DNA of 56,462 bases from Bacteroidales bacterium (GTDB taxonomy: Bacteria; Bacteroidota; Bacteroidia; Bacteroidales; UBA932). Position 1 is the first letter of the stretch; each line of letters starts with the position of its first letter. The position numbers and the translations under genes were made by a program. The DNA is taken from NCBI GenBank assembly GCA_029007435.1, contig JAQXHU010000041.1, positions 1 to 56,462 of the forward strand. The letters are read 5' to 3'. Shown one piece after another: positions 26,520 to 34,813 of this stretch. The notes beneath the pieces are model-generated. The model had not been told where the DNA came from. It saw only the letters and a program-made list of their open reading frames with translations, and made no database searches.

Positions 26520-27998
26520 TTATGCGGACAATTGCTGCCCTGCGTCTCTCCTGAATATCCTGTATCCTGTCGCTGCTATGAAAATGCTCATCAGCGGGCT
26601 TATGATATTGAAAAAGCAGAAAGGAAGATAGACGGCTGTAGGGACACTCAGAATCGTGGCCTGTGTCATACCGCAGCTGCTCCAGGGGAACAGCGGGGAA
26701 GTGACAGTGGACGAGTCCTCGACCGAGCGGCTCAGCAGCCTGCTCTCGTAGCCCCGTTTCGCATATATATCCTTGTATATGTCCGATGTAAGGATAATGG
26801 ACAGATACTGGTCTGATATCACACCGTTCAGAATCACACCTGTGGTTACAGTCGACCCTACAAGTCCGGTCCGGCTCCTGGTCATCGGAAGCAGCAGGGA
26901 GGCAAGATGGTGCAGCATTCCGCTGGCCTTCATACAGCCTCCGAAACACATTGCGCAGATGATGAGGTAAACGGTATTAAGCATACCTAACATACCTCTT
27001 GACGATACGAGCGTGTTCACTTCTTCGACTCCGGTGTCCACGGATACTGAGTCATATATGGTCTTTACAATGCCGGTGAACATTGTCCCGGCCTCTCCCT
27101 GCCCCTCCACTCCAAGGGCTGCGAGAGTGTTCTGCCCGATTTCCGTGATGATATGGGGCTGGAGGATGATTGCGCAGACTGCCGCGATGAGAGTTGAAAG
27201 GCCCAAAACAATCAGGGCTGGCATTTTTCTGGCGATCATAATTCCTGTCAGCAGCGGCACAATGAGTGTCCACAGAGAAATATTGAATTTTGCGGACAAC
27301 GTCTCGGTATAGACAGAAATCTGCGCCGGTGCGCTGCCCGTGTGGACGAATCCGAGCACGAGAAAAATGACAAGTGTAATGACGAACGACGGTACAGTGG
27401 TGAACATCAGGTACTTGATGTGAGTGAAAAGCGGAGTTCCCGCAATGGACGATGCCATCACCGTCGTGTCTGACAATGGGGAAATCTTGTCTCCGAAATA
27501 TGCCCCGGAGATGATGGCTCCTGCAATCATGCCGTCACTGAATCCCAATGCCTTCCCGATGCCTAACAGCGCCACTCCGATAGTGGCGATAGTCGTCCAC
27601 GAACTGCCTATCATCACCGAGACCAGTGCGCATATCAGGCAGGCGGTCAGCAGGAACACCTTCGGGGAAATGATTTTAACACCATAGTAAATCAGTGAAG
27701 GTACAGTTCCGCTCATAGTCCAAGTGCCTGATATTCCGCCTATAAGGAACAATATCACAATGGCGGTTGTCACGTCTCCGATATTGCTCCGGATGGCGGC
27801 CTCGAAATCTTTCCACGGTTTCTTGAACAGCCACATTGCCAGCCATATGCAGATGCCGGCCGAGAAGAGCAGCGCCACCTGGCTTGCGCCGAGGATGGAG
27901 TCGCTTCCGAAGACGCCGATGTTCAGCGCAAGAAGAATTATCAGGACAATAATTGGCACCAGTGAGATGCTGGTCCGGATTATTGAGGATTTTTTCAT
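26520..27998 (-). CDS. nhaC: Na+/H+ antiporter NhaC family
   Basis: This 492-aa inner-membrane antiporter has about twelve helices. Conserved blocks are LIGGISGTWTMSGTVPSLIYYG (about 75-95), SSWTTIATIGVALLGIGKALG, the charged GAYFGDKISPLSDTTVMASSI (about 165-185) and FGGCMKASGMLHHL. The ATG at 27998 is preferred over an upstream start that would overlap the preceding gene. It probably supports sodium and pH balance; the related name lactate/malate-sodium antiporter is possible for this family. It lies 46 bp after the dipeptide epimerase gene, with a small palindrome between them. Confidence 0.93.
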   Translation of the reverse strand: MKKSSIIRTSISLVPIIVLIILLALNIGVFGSDSILGASQVALLFSAGICIWLAMWLFKKPWKDFEAAIRSNIGDVTTAIVILFLIGGISGTWTMSGTVPSLIYYGVKIISPKVFLLTACLICALVSVMIGSSWTTIATIGVALLGIGKALGFSDGMIAGAIISGAYFGDKISPLSDTTVMASSIAGTPLFTHIKYLMFTTVPSFVITLVIFLVLGFVHTGSAPAQISVYTETLSAKFNISLWTLIVPLLTGIMIARKMPALIVLGLSTLIAAVCAIILQPHIITEIGQNTLAALGVEGQGEAGTMFTGIVKTIYDSVSVDTGVEEVNTLVSSRGMLGMLNTVYLIICAMCFGGCMKASGMLHHLASLLLPMTRSRTGLVGSTVTTGVILNGVISDQYLSIILTSDIYKDIYAKRGYESRLLSRSVEDSSTVTSPLFPWSSCGMTQATILSVPTAVYLPFCFFNIISPLMSIFIAATGYRIFRRDAGQQLSA

Positions 27999-28020
27999 TT
28001 CAGTATATCTAAATTTATGT

Positions 28021-28035
28021 TTCGCAATTTGCGAA
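28021..28035. repeat. Short inverted repeat between epimerase and nhaC genes
   Basis: TTCGCAA-T-TTGCGAA, two 7-bp arms around one base, lies in the 46-bp gap between two minus-strand genes. It could be an operator. No T tract follows on the minus strand, so it is unlikely to be a terminator. Confidence 0.5.
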
Positions 28036-28044
28036 TGCGCCTTT

Positions 28045-29205
28045 TCAAATTTCCACAATGCCGATTCCCGGCAGGCTGTTCAATGTTATCTTGCCGTCCA
28101 CAACCTTCATACCGTCGAACAAGTCATTGCTTATCAAAAGGTTTCCATCGAGGTCAGCGAAATCGGCGGCAGGGGAGAGCTGGGCTGCGGCCGACACTGC
28201 GCAGGATGTCTCGGTCATACAGCCGAGCATCACTTTCATGCCTTCCGCTCTGGCGTAATTCAGCATTTTCCAGGCCTCGTGCATTCCGGTGCATTTCATC
28301 AGCTTGATGTTAATCCCGCTGTACGCTCCTTTGATATCCGGAATGTCTTTCAGCCTCTGGACAGCCTCGTCCGCGAAAACCGGCAGGGGACTCCGTCCGG
28401 TTATCCAGGCGTTGTCGTCCAGCATTTCTTTTGGCATCGGCTGCTCCACCATCACAACACCGTTCTCTTTCAGCCAGAAGATTTCATCCAGGGCAAGTTC
28501 CCGGTCTTTCCAGCCCTGGTTGGCATCCACGGCTATGGGCAGGTCGCTTACCTCGCGGATGGCACGGATGATCTCTTTGTCCCGGTCCGTGCCTACCTTG
28601 ACCTTCAATATGTTGAACTGCCCGGCAACTTCTTCGGTTTTGGCTTTCACTACCTCTTCGGTATCAATCCCGATGGTGAAAGTCGTGTCAGGAGTGCTCT
28701 CCGGATTGAGCCCCCACATCCTGTACCACGGCGCGCCTATCAGCTTGCCGGCAAGGTCGTGAAGGGCAATGTCAACTGCGGCTTTTGCCGCAGTGTCTCC
28801 TTCCGAGAGACCGTCAATATATGTCAATATGTCGTCCAGGCACAGAGGATCGCTGAATTGTCCGAGGTCCACTTTTGACAGAAAACCGCACACGCTCTCC
28901 ACGCTCTGTCCGAGATAAGGTGGCATAGACGCTTCTCCATAGCCCGTAAGTCCGTCAAATTCAATGCGGACTTGTACGTCGGGCGTGGTCTTTCTGGAGA
29001 ATGACGACACCGTGAAGACGTGCTTGAGTTGAAGTTCGTAAGGCTCGAAAGACAGTTTCATCCGTGCTTTCCCGTTGAAGTTCAGATTGATACCTTCAGG
29101 TCCTGCCTTCCTGGCCGGGCCACCGCACGAGACAGCGGCCGGGCCGAGCAGTCCGGCGCCGACGGCCGCCAATGTTCCGTTTCTCAGGAATTCACGTCTT
29201 TTCAT
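28045..29205 (-). CDS. Exported L-Ala-D/L-Glu (dipeptide) epimerase, enolase superfamily
   Basis: The 386-aa enzyme has the muconate-lactonizing/dipeptide epimerase fold. The capping domain is followed by a barrel with the KVKVG catalytic lysine motif (about residue 200), metal ligands in VDANQGW and VEQPMP and the ADE block, and the second catalytic lysine in INIKLMKCTG. The N terminus reads MKRREFLRNG, a twin-arginine-like signal, and ends at VSC (Cys27), suggesting export and lipidation. The family epimerises L-Ala-D-Glu from murein peptides to L-Ala-L-Glu. Exported copies occur in Bacteroides (for example BT1313). It lies 15 bp after lysC on the same strand. Confidence 0.9.
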   Translation of the reverse strand: MKRREFLRNGTLAAVGAGLLGPAAVSCGGPARKAGPEGINLNFNGKARMKLSFEPYELQLKHVFTVSSFSRKTTPDVQVRIEFDGLTGYGEASMPPYLGQSVESVCGFLSKVDLGQFSDPLCLDDILTYIDGLSEGDTAAKAAVDIALHDLAGKLIGAPWYRMWGLNPESTPDTTFTIGIDTEEVVKAKTEEVAGQFNILKVKVGTDRDKEIIRAIREVSDLPIAVDANQGWKDRELALDEIFWLKENGVVMVEQPMPKEMLDDNAWITGRSPLPVFADEAVQRLKDIPDIKGAYSGINIKLMKCTGMHEAWKMLNYARAEGMKVMLGCMTETSCAVSAAAQLSPAADFADLDGNLLISNDLFDGMKVVDGKITLNSLPGIGIVEI

Positions 29206-29220
29206 ACGGAGTTCTCCGGT

Positions 29221-30579
29221 TTATCCGAAAATGTTCTTGTGCAGCAATGCGACAACATCGTCCATAACGGCCCTGTCCACCACGAAACTGATGTTGACAT
29301 AGGATGCTCCCTGTGAAATCATATAAATCTTGTAGTCTTTCAGAGGGGCAAAAGTCTTCTCCAGGATGCCGTTGACATTGTCCAGATTCTTGCCGATGAC
29401 CGAAACCTGGGCTTTGTTGCTGTCAACGTAAACCTCCGCGAATGTGGAAAGTTCCTCCACCACTTTGTCGATGTTCTGTGAGCCGGCGTCCACTGTCACG
29501 GAAATGGTGGCCTCTGATGTGCTGATGAGGTCCACGGAAACATTGTTCCTGCTGAAAATCTCGAACACATTCATCAGGAAGCCTGCCACATTTATCATCT
29601 TGGTTGAGAAAATATTGATAACCAAGATATTGCTCTTGCTTGAAACGGATTTGACACCGTCTTCTATGAGGTTGCTCTGCAGAATTGCCGTGCCTTTTCC
29701 GGACGGGTTCATCGAGTTCAGGACGTATATCGGAATGTTCTTCTTGACGGCTGGCTCGATGGTCATAGGGTGAAGGACTTTGGCCCCGAAGTGAGCCATC
29801 TCGGCTGCCTCCTCGAATGAGATCCTGTCGAGGCTGATGGTGTTCTCCACCTTGCGAGGGTCGGCTGTCTTGACTCCGTCCACGTCTGTCCATATTTCGA
29901 TGGTCTTTGCGTCAACGGACATTCCTATCAGTGAGGCCGTGTAATCCGAACCTCCGCGCCCAAGCACTGTTGGCTCTCCTTCCGCAGTTGCGGAGACGAA
30001 TCCCTGGGTGATGACGGCGTCCCTGTCCTCTGTATAAGCGGATTTGACCTCTTCGCGGACTCTTGTGACGATTTCCTCTGTCCGGGGCTCTCCTTTCAGA
30101 AAATTGTTGTCTGTGATAATCATCTTGCGGGAGTCCATCAGGCTGGTCCTGATGCCCCTTGCGTTCATTGCGCAACAGATGATATTTGATGAGAGATATT
30201 CCCCGTTTCCGATGATGACGGCCTTGCTTCTGTCGGACAGTTCTCCGAGGGCGCATACGGCGTCCACGAAGTATTCCAGCCGGTCGCAGATGACGTTCAC
30301 TCTGCCGAGAGCATCCGCGAGAATCTCTTTATTGTCAGGGATAAGTTCTTCAGCCAAAGCGGTATGCCTTGATCTGAGACGGTCAAGAAGTTCTTTTGCT
30401 CCTTCTTTGTCGCGCAGTTTTGCCTGATCTGAAATCTTGTAAAGCAGGTCAGTCACTTTTGACAGCGCTGATACGACAACAACAGGTTTTTCTTTGATCT
30501 TTCCTCTTACAATCTCGATGGTGCGGGATATGGCGGCGCAGTCTGCCACCGATGTCCCGCCGAATTTCATTACAATCAT
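29221..30579 (-). CDS. lysC: Aspartate kinase, monofunctional
   Basis: This 452-aa enzyme makes beta-aspartyl phosphate, the first step towards lysine, threonine, methionine and diaminopimelate. KFGGTSVAD opens the amino-acid kinase domain (1 to about 290), with TQGFVSATAEGEPTVLGRGGSDYTA and WTDVDGVKTADPR. Two ACT domains follow (about 300-452) for allosteric control. No homoserine dehydrogenase is fused. Start could be Met1 or Met4. A promoter of the form TTG-N22-TATCTTTG lies just upstream. Its neighbour, the murein-peptide epimerase, may be cotranscribed. Confidence 0.97.
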   Translation of the reverse strand: MIVMKFGGTSVADCAAISRTIEIVRGKIKEKPVVVVSALSKVTDLLYKISDQAKLRDKEGAKELLDRLRSRHTALAEELIPDNKEILADALGRVNVICDRLEYFVDAVCALGELSDRSKAVIIGNGEYLSSNIICCAMNARGIRTSLMDSRKMIITDNNFLKGEPRTEEIVTRVREEVKSAYTEDRDAVITQGFVSATAEGEPTVLGRGGSDYTASLIGMSVDAKTIEIWTDVDGVKTADPRKVENTISLDRISFEEAAEMAHFGAKVLHPMTIEPAVKKNIPIYVLNSMNPSGKGTAILQSNLIEDGVKSVSSKSNILVINIFSTKMINVAGFLMNVFEIFSRNNVSVDLISTSEATISVTVDAGSQNIDKVVEELSTFAEVYVDSNKAQVSVIGKNLDNVNGILEKTFAPLKDYKIYMISQGASYVNISFVVDRAVMDDVVALLHKNIFG

Positions 30580-30603
30580 AGTCCGTATTTATTTCCAAGA
30601 TTG

Positions 30604-30636
30604 CAAAGATACTGTTTTTCAGCCATTTTTCATCAA
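30604..30636 (-). promoter_or_regulatory. lysC promoter
   Basis: On the minus strand TTG (30636-30634), a 22-bp spacer and TATCTTTG (30611-30604) precede lysC by 24 bp. The spacer is long, so strength is uncertain. Confidence 0.5.
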
Positions 30637-30653
30637 TTCTTGAGAAAACAGCA

Positions 30654-30685
30654 TAAAAAATGAGGATGACTTTCCAGTCACCCTC
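30654..30685 (-). terminator. Terminator of the tRNA-Glu/rpsT/tRNA-Pro unit
   Basis: On the minus strand a 10-bp stem (30685-30676 with 30671-30662, one wobble, loop of 4) is followed by ATTTTTTA. It lies 13 nt beyond the CCA end of tRNA-Pro and separates this unit from lysC. Confidence 0.88.
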
Positions 30686-30697
30686 TTCTCTCATAAT

Positions 30698-30774
30698 TGG
30701 TCGGGATGATGCGACTCGAACGCACGACCCCTACGTCCCGAACGTAGTGCGCTAGCCAACTGCGCCACATCCCG
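30698..30774 (-). tRNA. tRNA-Pro(CGG)
   Basis: The acceptor CGGGATG pairs with CATCCCG. The anticodon stem CTACG/CGTAG closes loop TTCGGGA with anticodon CGG. Discriminator A and an encoded CCA give 77 nt (74 nt without CCA, to 30701). It lies 15 nt after rpsT on the same strand, so it must be cut from a messenger-containing transcript. Confidence 0.96.
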
Positions 30775-30789
30775 ATTCATCGTAAGCTC

Positions 30790-31044
30790 TTAAGCGAGCT
30801 TGTTGATGTAAAGTGCGATTCCGCTTTTGAGATTGGCTGCCTTGTTCTTGTGGATGATGCCCACTTTGGCGAGCTTGTCAATCATAGCGTAAACCTTTGG
30901 TGCTCCGGCCTCGGCAGCTTTCTTGTCTGTCGTGTTCCTGATAGCACGTATAGCATTCCTTGTGGTTTTTGCATAATACTTATTATGCAATCTGTGCCTT
31001 TCGCTCTGGCGAATGCACTTCTCTGCAGATGCGTTGTTTGCCAT
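30790..31044 (-). CDS. rpsT: Ribosomal protein bS20
   Basis: The 84-aa basic, helical small-subunit protein binds 16S rRNA near its 5' domain. [22 protein letters not shown] and the [19 protein letters not shown] end match the family; the length is normal. It lies between tRNA-Glu (22 nt upstream) and tRNA-Pro (15 nt downstream), all on the minus strand under one promoter, so its mRNA ends would be made by tRNA processing enzymes. Confidence 0.98.
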   Translation of the reverse strand: MANNASAEKCIRQSERHRLHNKYYAKTTRNAIRAIRNTTDKKAAEAGAPKVYAMIDKLAKVGIIHKNKAANLKSGIALYINKLA

Positions 31045-31066
31045 TGTTTGATTTTTTAATATTTAG

Positions 31067-31138
31067 TAGTGGGTAGGAGAATCGAACTCCTATTGCGAGA
31101 ATGAAAATCTCGAGTACTAACCGTTATACGAACCCACC
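31067..31138 (-). tRNA. tRNA-Glu(TTC)
   Basis: This is a 72-nt cloverleaf. The acceptor GGTGGGT pairs with ACCCACT (first pair G-U), and the anticodon stem CGAGA/TCTCG has loop TTTTCAT, anticodon TTC. The T arm AGGAG-TTCGATT-CTCCT is standard. CCA is not encoded, unlike tRNA-Pro in the same unit. Confidence 0.96.
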
Positions 31139-31177
31139 GACATTCCGCTAATTGCCCTATAGGGATTAAACGGATTG

Positions 31178-31208
31178 CAAAGGTATGTATTATTTTCTAT
31201 ACCTCAAA
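31178..31208 (-). promoter_or_regulatory. Promoter of the tRNA-Glu/rpsT/tRNA-Pro unit
   Basis: On the minus strand TTTG (31208-31205), a 19-bp spacer and TACCTTTG (31185-31178) are near consensus. Start near 31171, about 33 nt before the tRNA. Confidence 0.8.
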
Positions 31209-31232
31209 ATATTTTTCGAAATTTCTCTCAAT

Positions 31233-32231
31233 TTACTTTTCCTCTTCTTCCGGCGTGTCCCATTCGAAAGAGTAGAGAATGGCTTCTACCTGCCTGAGGA
31301 ACTTGCGTTTGTCATATTTAGGCGCATACACGAATCCGTCCAGCACGATGATGTCCTTGCCGTCGCGGCTGTAGAACGAGTGGGAGACGAACGGGCCTCC
31401 CATAAAATCTCCGTAAACCTCCCACAGACCCCTGGCTTCCGCGAACTGGCGCCCCCTGTACCGGATAAAGCTGACCTGTGGCTTGATCATCTCGCTGGTG
31501 ATCATATATGTATTGTCGAACATCCCCGGCACGTTGTTCTTCATAAACTCATTCCTGTGGGCGATTATGTTCTCATCGGTGAAATTCTCTTTTTCGGCAG
31601 CAGGATACTTGTATATCAATACTCCCTGTGTGGAGAACTGCTTGTCGTCAGCTATCCAGATGAAGTCGTCCGTGGCTTTTCTCAGTTTGTAGCCGGACGG
31701 GAAATGAGGGGAGCCTCCTGTCATTTTCTTCACGACCGGAGGGATGCTGTGCTCTTCGTAGAGCTTGGCATTGGCAATGATTCTGTCTCTCTCTGCCTGC
31801 TCGAAGGTGTTGATGATACGTTCGCTGTTCTCCCGGAGGATGGTGGCTGCAGAATCGCTGTCAGGAGCGGTCACCTGTATCACGCACTGCGGATGCGCCC
31901 ATACATCGTGCCGATAGATGACTCCGCTCTTGTCGGTGCCGGAAAGATTGAAAAACAGAATGTTGCGGTGCATCTTGAACAAATCTGCAAATCCGGTTGC
32001 CGGCACACTGGAGAGAGAGAACATCGGCTCCACCTGAGGGAGGCAGGGATATTCGGCGGCGAGCAGTTCCCTGGTGGTGCTCCCGAGCACCCCCTCCCAC
32101 TCGTTGCGGTCCATAGCCACTATGATTTCCCCGGCCTGTCCGCTGACGTTCGGGAGCATTGTGCCGTTGCTTTTGCATCCTGTCAGGGCTACAGCCGCAG
32201 CGGCGAGCTGGATTAAAATTCTTTTGCGCAT
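31233..32231 (-). CDS. DUF4837-family lipoprotein
   Basis: The 332-aa lipoprotein has a lipobox at VALTGC (Cys19). The body matches the Bacteroidetes DUF4837 family: GEIIVAMDRNEWEGVLG near residue 35, RHDVWAHPQCVIQVTAP in the middle, FIWIADDKQFSTQGVLIYKYP and DGFVYAPKYDKRKFLRQVEAILYS at the end. No function is known to me. It is the last gene of the row M23 peptidase, dxr, rseP, DUF4837, an order I associate with Bacteroidetes, which suggests an envelope role. Spacing to rseP is 21 bp. Confidence 0.9.
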   Translation of the reverse strand: MRKRILIQLAAAAVALTGCKSNGTMLPNVSGQAGEIIVAMDRNEWEGVLGSTTRELLAAEYPCLPQVEPMFSLSSVPATGFADLFKMHRNILFFNLSGTDKSGVIYRHDVWAHPQCVIQVTAPDSDSAATILRENSERIINTFEQAERDRIIANAKLYEEHSIPPVVKKMTGGSPHFPSGYKLRKATDDFIWIADDKQFSTQGVLIYKYPAAEKENFTDENIIAHRNEFMKNNVPGMFDNTYMITSEMIKPQVSFIRYRGRQFAEARGLWEVYGDFMGGPFVSHSFYSRDGKDIIVLDGFVYAPKYDKRKFLRQVEAILYSFEWDTPEEEEK

Positions 32232-32252
32232 ATCTATCTGATTTATAATATT

Positions 32253-33593
32253 CTATCTTAACAATCTCCCAATGTCATTGCCGAATGCGAGTATCATCAG
32301 CATCAGGATGAGAATCATTCCGACAGCCTGTGCGGCAAGCAGGAAACGGTCTCCCGGCTTCTTTCCGGTGAGTATTTCGTACAGGAGAATCGCTGCGTGC
32401 CCTCCGTCAAGAGCCGGTATCGGAAGCAGGTTCATCACTCCTAACATTATTGAAAGCAGGGCCAGTATGTTGATGAACACCAGCCAGTTCCATTTGGCAG
32501 GCATAGCCTGTCCGATGGCTACGAAACTTCCTACTGACTTGTATGCTCCTGTACTCGGCGTGGCCACGAGCTTCAAGTCCCTCAGATATCCGGTCACAGT
32601 CGAGAAAGTATATTTGACGCCGGCCGGAATGGCCTCTATCGCCGTGTAGTCCCGTCTCTGAAGGCCCGGAACCTGCAGAATTACTCCTATGTGTCCGGCG
32701 CTGTCCACCTGAAGTTTCCGTGACAGGGTGTCACCGTCCCTGACTATTTCGGCATTGATGATGCTTCCCATCTTCTCTCCAAGGACTTTCCAGGCGTCCT
32801 GTATGAAAGACACTCCGGCGGAGTCGATGGCAATCACCCTGTCCCCCCTCGCAAGTCCGGCATCGGCATTGACTGATCCTGCAGACAGTGAGTCGATGAC
32901 GAAAGGCAGCGCCAGGGAGAACATCCCTGGACTTTCCAGAACCTGTCCGATCATATTCCGGTCAATGTATATCTCCACGGTGTCAGCATCGCGCAATACT
33001 TTGGCTATCCGAACATTGCGTCTTGCCAAATCGGCCTGGAGACCTCCGAAGTCCTCCGGCTCGTAGTCATCGAAACTGATGATGTGGTCTCCGGTCCTGA
33101 AACCCATATCATAGGCCAGTTCGTTGACATAAATCCGGCTTCCCTCATTGCTGATATATTCGCTGCCCCAGATTCCGAGCATAAAGATATAAATGACAAT
33201 GGCAAACAGCAGGTTGAACAGCACTCCGCCAAGCATCACGGCAAGCCTCTGCCAGGCCGGTCTCGACCTGAATTCCCACGGTTTCGGCTCTGTGTTCATC
33301 ATTTCAAGGTCGAACGACTCGTCAATCATCCCGTTTATCTTGCAGTATCCTCCGAGAGGAAGCCAGCCGATTCCGTACTCCGTCTCGGAGTCTTTCATTT
33401 TCGGGAACAGGCGGGTGAACCATTTTGTGGTCCTGGTGCTGAACAGCTTCACTCCTCCAACGTCGAAGAAAAGAAAGAATTTGTCAACCCTGATACCGAA
33501 GATCCGGGCGAAGAAAAAATGTCCCGTCTCGTGAATGACAATGAGCACCGAGAGGGCGAGGATTAACTGGAATATTCTGGACAATGCTACCAT
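32253..33593 (-). CDS. rseP: RIP site-2 zinc metalloprotease RseP
   Basis: This 446-aa intramembrane protease cuts anti-sigma factors or signal peptides within the membrane. HETGH at residues 21-25 in the first helix and LPIPALDGGH near 395 supply zinc ligands and the aspartate. Two PDZ-like regions lie between (about 190-340), and helices at about 150 and 360-445 complete the core. The ATG at 33593 is chosen because the longer reading would overlap dxr and adds nonhomologous residues. In this organism it might process FecR-type anti-sigma factors such as the one at 1874-2842; that link is inference. Confidence 0.95.
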   Translation of the reverse strand: MVALSRIFQLILALSVLIVIHETGHFFFARIFGIRVDKFFLFFDVGGVKLFSTRTTKWFTRLFPKMKDSETEYGIGWLPLGGYCKINGMIDESFDLEMMNTEPKPWEFRSRPAWQRLAVMLGGVLFNLLFAIVIYIFMLGIWGSEYISNEGSRIYVNELAYDMGFRTGDHIISFDDYEPEDFGGLQADLARRNVRIAKVLRDADTVEIYIDRNMIGQVLESPGMFSLALPFVIDSLSAGSVNADAGLARGDRVIAIDSAGVSFIQDAWKVLGEKMGSIINAEIVRDGDTLSRKLQVDSAGHIGVILQVPGLQRRDYTAIEAIPAGVKYTFSTVTGYLRDLKLVATPSTGAYKSVGSFVAIGQAMPAKWNWLVFINILALLSIMLGVMNLLPIPALDGGHAAILLYEILTGKKPGDRFLLAAQAVGMILILMLMILAFGNDIGRLLR

Positions 33594-33637
33594 CTGATTC
33601 TGCGAGATAAATCTGTTTATTGGCAAATGTTTGTCAT

Positions 33638-34813
33638 TCAGCGGATTGCAATGCCGCATCTCTCTTTGGCCCTGATGAATGCCTCATCGTTGGTAGCGAT
33701 GATGTCCTCAAGGGTCGGTTCGGCTATGAATCCGGTTTCGGCCGTGCATTTGGAGATGATGTCCGGGATATCGTAGAAACGTATCCTGTCCTCGAGAAAT
33801 GCAGCTACGGCCGCTTCGTTGGCGGCGTTCATCGCGCAAGGTATGTTGCCACCTTTCCTCATTGCGTCAAAAGCCAGGCCAAGACACGGAAATCTGTCAA
33901 TGTCAGGCTTTTCGAATGTCAAACTTCCCAGTTCGGCGAAATCGAGTTTCCTGTTGTCAAGGCTGAGCCTCTGCGGAATGCTGAGAGCGAACTGTATAGG
34001 CTCCCTCATATCCGGATGGCCAAGCTGCGCTAGCACGGCCCCGTCCGCGAATTCCACCATCGAGTGGATAATTGACTGAGGATGTATGACAATGTTGATT
34101 TTCTCCGGCCCTGTGTGGAACAGCCAGCAGGCTTCGATCATCTCGAATCCCTTGTTCATCATCGTTGCCGAGTCAATGGTGATTTTCGCCCCCATTGTCC
34201 ATTGCGGATGCTGCAGCGCCTCTTTGCGGGTGGCCTCAGCTATCCTGGACTTCTCCCACGTGCGGAACGGACCTCCTGATGCCGTCAGGTGAATTTTCGT
34301 GAAATCATTGTCCCCGGCGGCGAGAAGACACTGGAAAATGGCGGAGTGCTCCGAGTCCACAGGGAGAATCGGCGCATTGTATTTCTCGGCAAGCCGCATA
34401 ACCACCGAGCCGCCGGCGACAAGGGTCTCCTTGTTTGCAAGGGCGATGATTTTCCCCGCCTTTATGGCCGCCACAGTCGGGCGGAGCCCGCTGAATCCGA
34501 CCAATGCCGTCAATACGATGTCAATGCCCTCAGCTTCCACCAGGCTGCATACCGAGTCCATTCCGGCGAATACTTTAATGCCTTGAGGCTGAAGAACATC
34601 CGCTACTTCCTGATACTTCTCCCCGTTGCATATCACCACTGCTCCGGGATTGAATTCAAGTGCCTGCCCGATAAGTTTTTCAGAGCTGTTGTTCGCTGTG
34701 AGCAGCTCCACTTCGAACATATCTTTATGCTGCCGGACAACATCGAGAGCCTGTCTTCCGATGGAGCCGGTAGAGCCGAGAATGGCAATATGTCTTTTAT
34801 TGGTCATTTTCAT
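33638..34813 (-). CDS. dxr: 1-deoxy-D-xylulose-5-phosphate reductoisomerase
   Basis: The 391-aa enzyme converts DXP to 2-C-methyl-D-erythritol 4-phosphate with NADPH, the committed step of the MEP isoprenoid pathway. The NADPH motif ILGSTGSIGRQALDV (about 10-24), the metal region LPVDSEHSAIFQCL (about 150), ASGGPFRTW and the C-terminal MNAANEAAVAAFL are all intact. Its start codon overlaps the stop of the M23 peptidase gene by one base (TGATG), so the two are translationally coupled. Confidence 0.98.
   Translation of the reverse strand: MKMTNKRHIAILGSTGSIGRQALDVVRQHKDMFEVELLTANNSSEKLIGQALEFNPGAVVICNGEKYQEVADVLQPQGIKVFAGMDSVCSLVEAEGIDIVLTALVGFSGLRPTVAAIKAGKIIALANKETLVAGGSVVMRLAEKYNAPILPVDSEHSAIFQCLLAAGDNDFTKIHLTASGGPFRTWEKSRIAEATRKEALQHPQWTMGAKITIDSATMMNKGFEMIEACWLFHTGPEKINIVIHPQSIIHSMVEFADGAVLAQLGHPDMREPIQFALSIPQRLSLDNRKLDFAELGSLTFEKPDIDRFPCLGLAFDAMRKGGNIPCAMNAANEAAVAAFLEDRIRFYDIPDIISKCTAETGFIAEPTLEDIIATNDEAFIRAKERCGIAIR

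Noticed and set aside
26504..26527. CCGCAT...ATGCGG hairpin between rhaD and nhaC as a shared terminator
   Set aside because: The stem is only 6 bp, has no T tract on either strand and overlaps the nhaC stop region.
27724..28878. 384-codon plus-strand frame across nhaC and the epimerase
   Set aside because: It spans two real minus-strand genes and their intergenic gap, with no family resemblance.
31185..32216. 343-codon plus-strand frame opposite DUF4837
   Set aside because: Antisense shadow; it starts in the tRNA-Glu promoter region.
33594..33659. Extension of rseP upstream to 33659
   Set aside because: It overlaps the end of dxr and adds residues foreign to the family; HETGH is near residue 20 in normal RseP.
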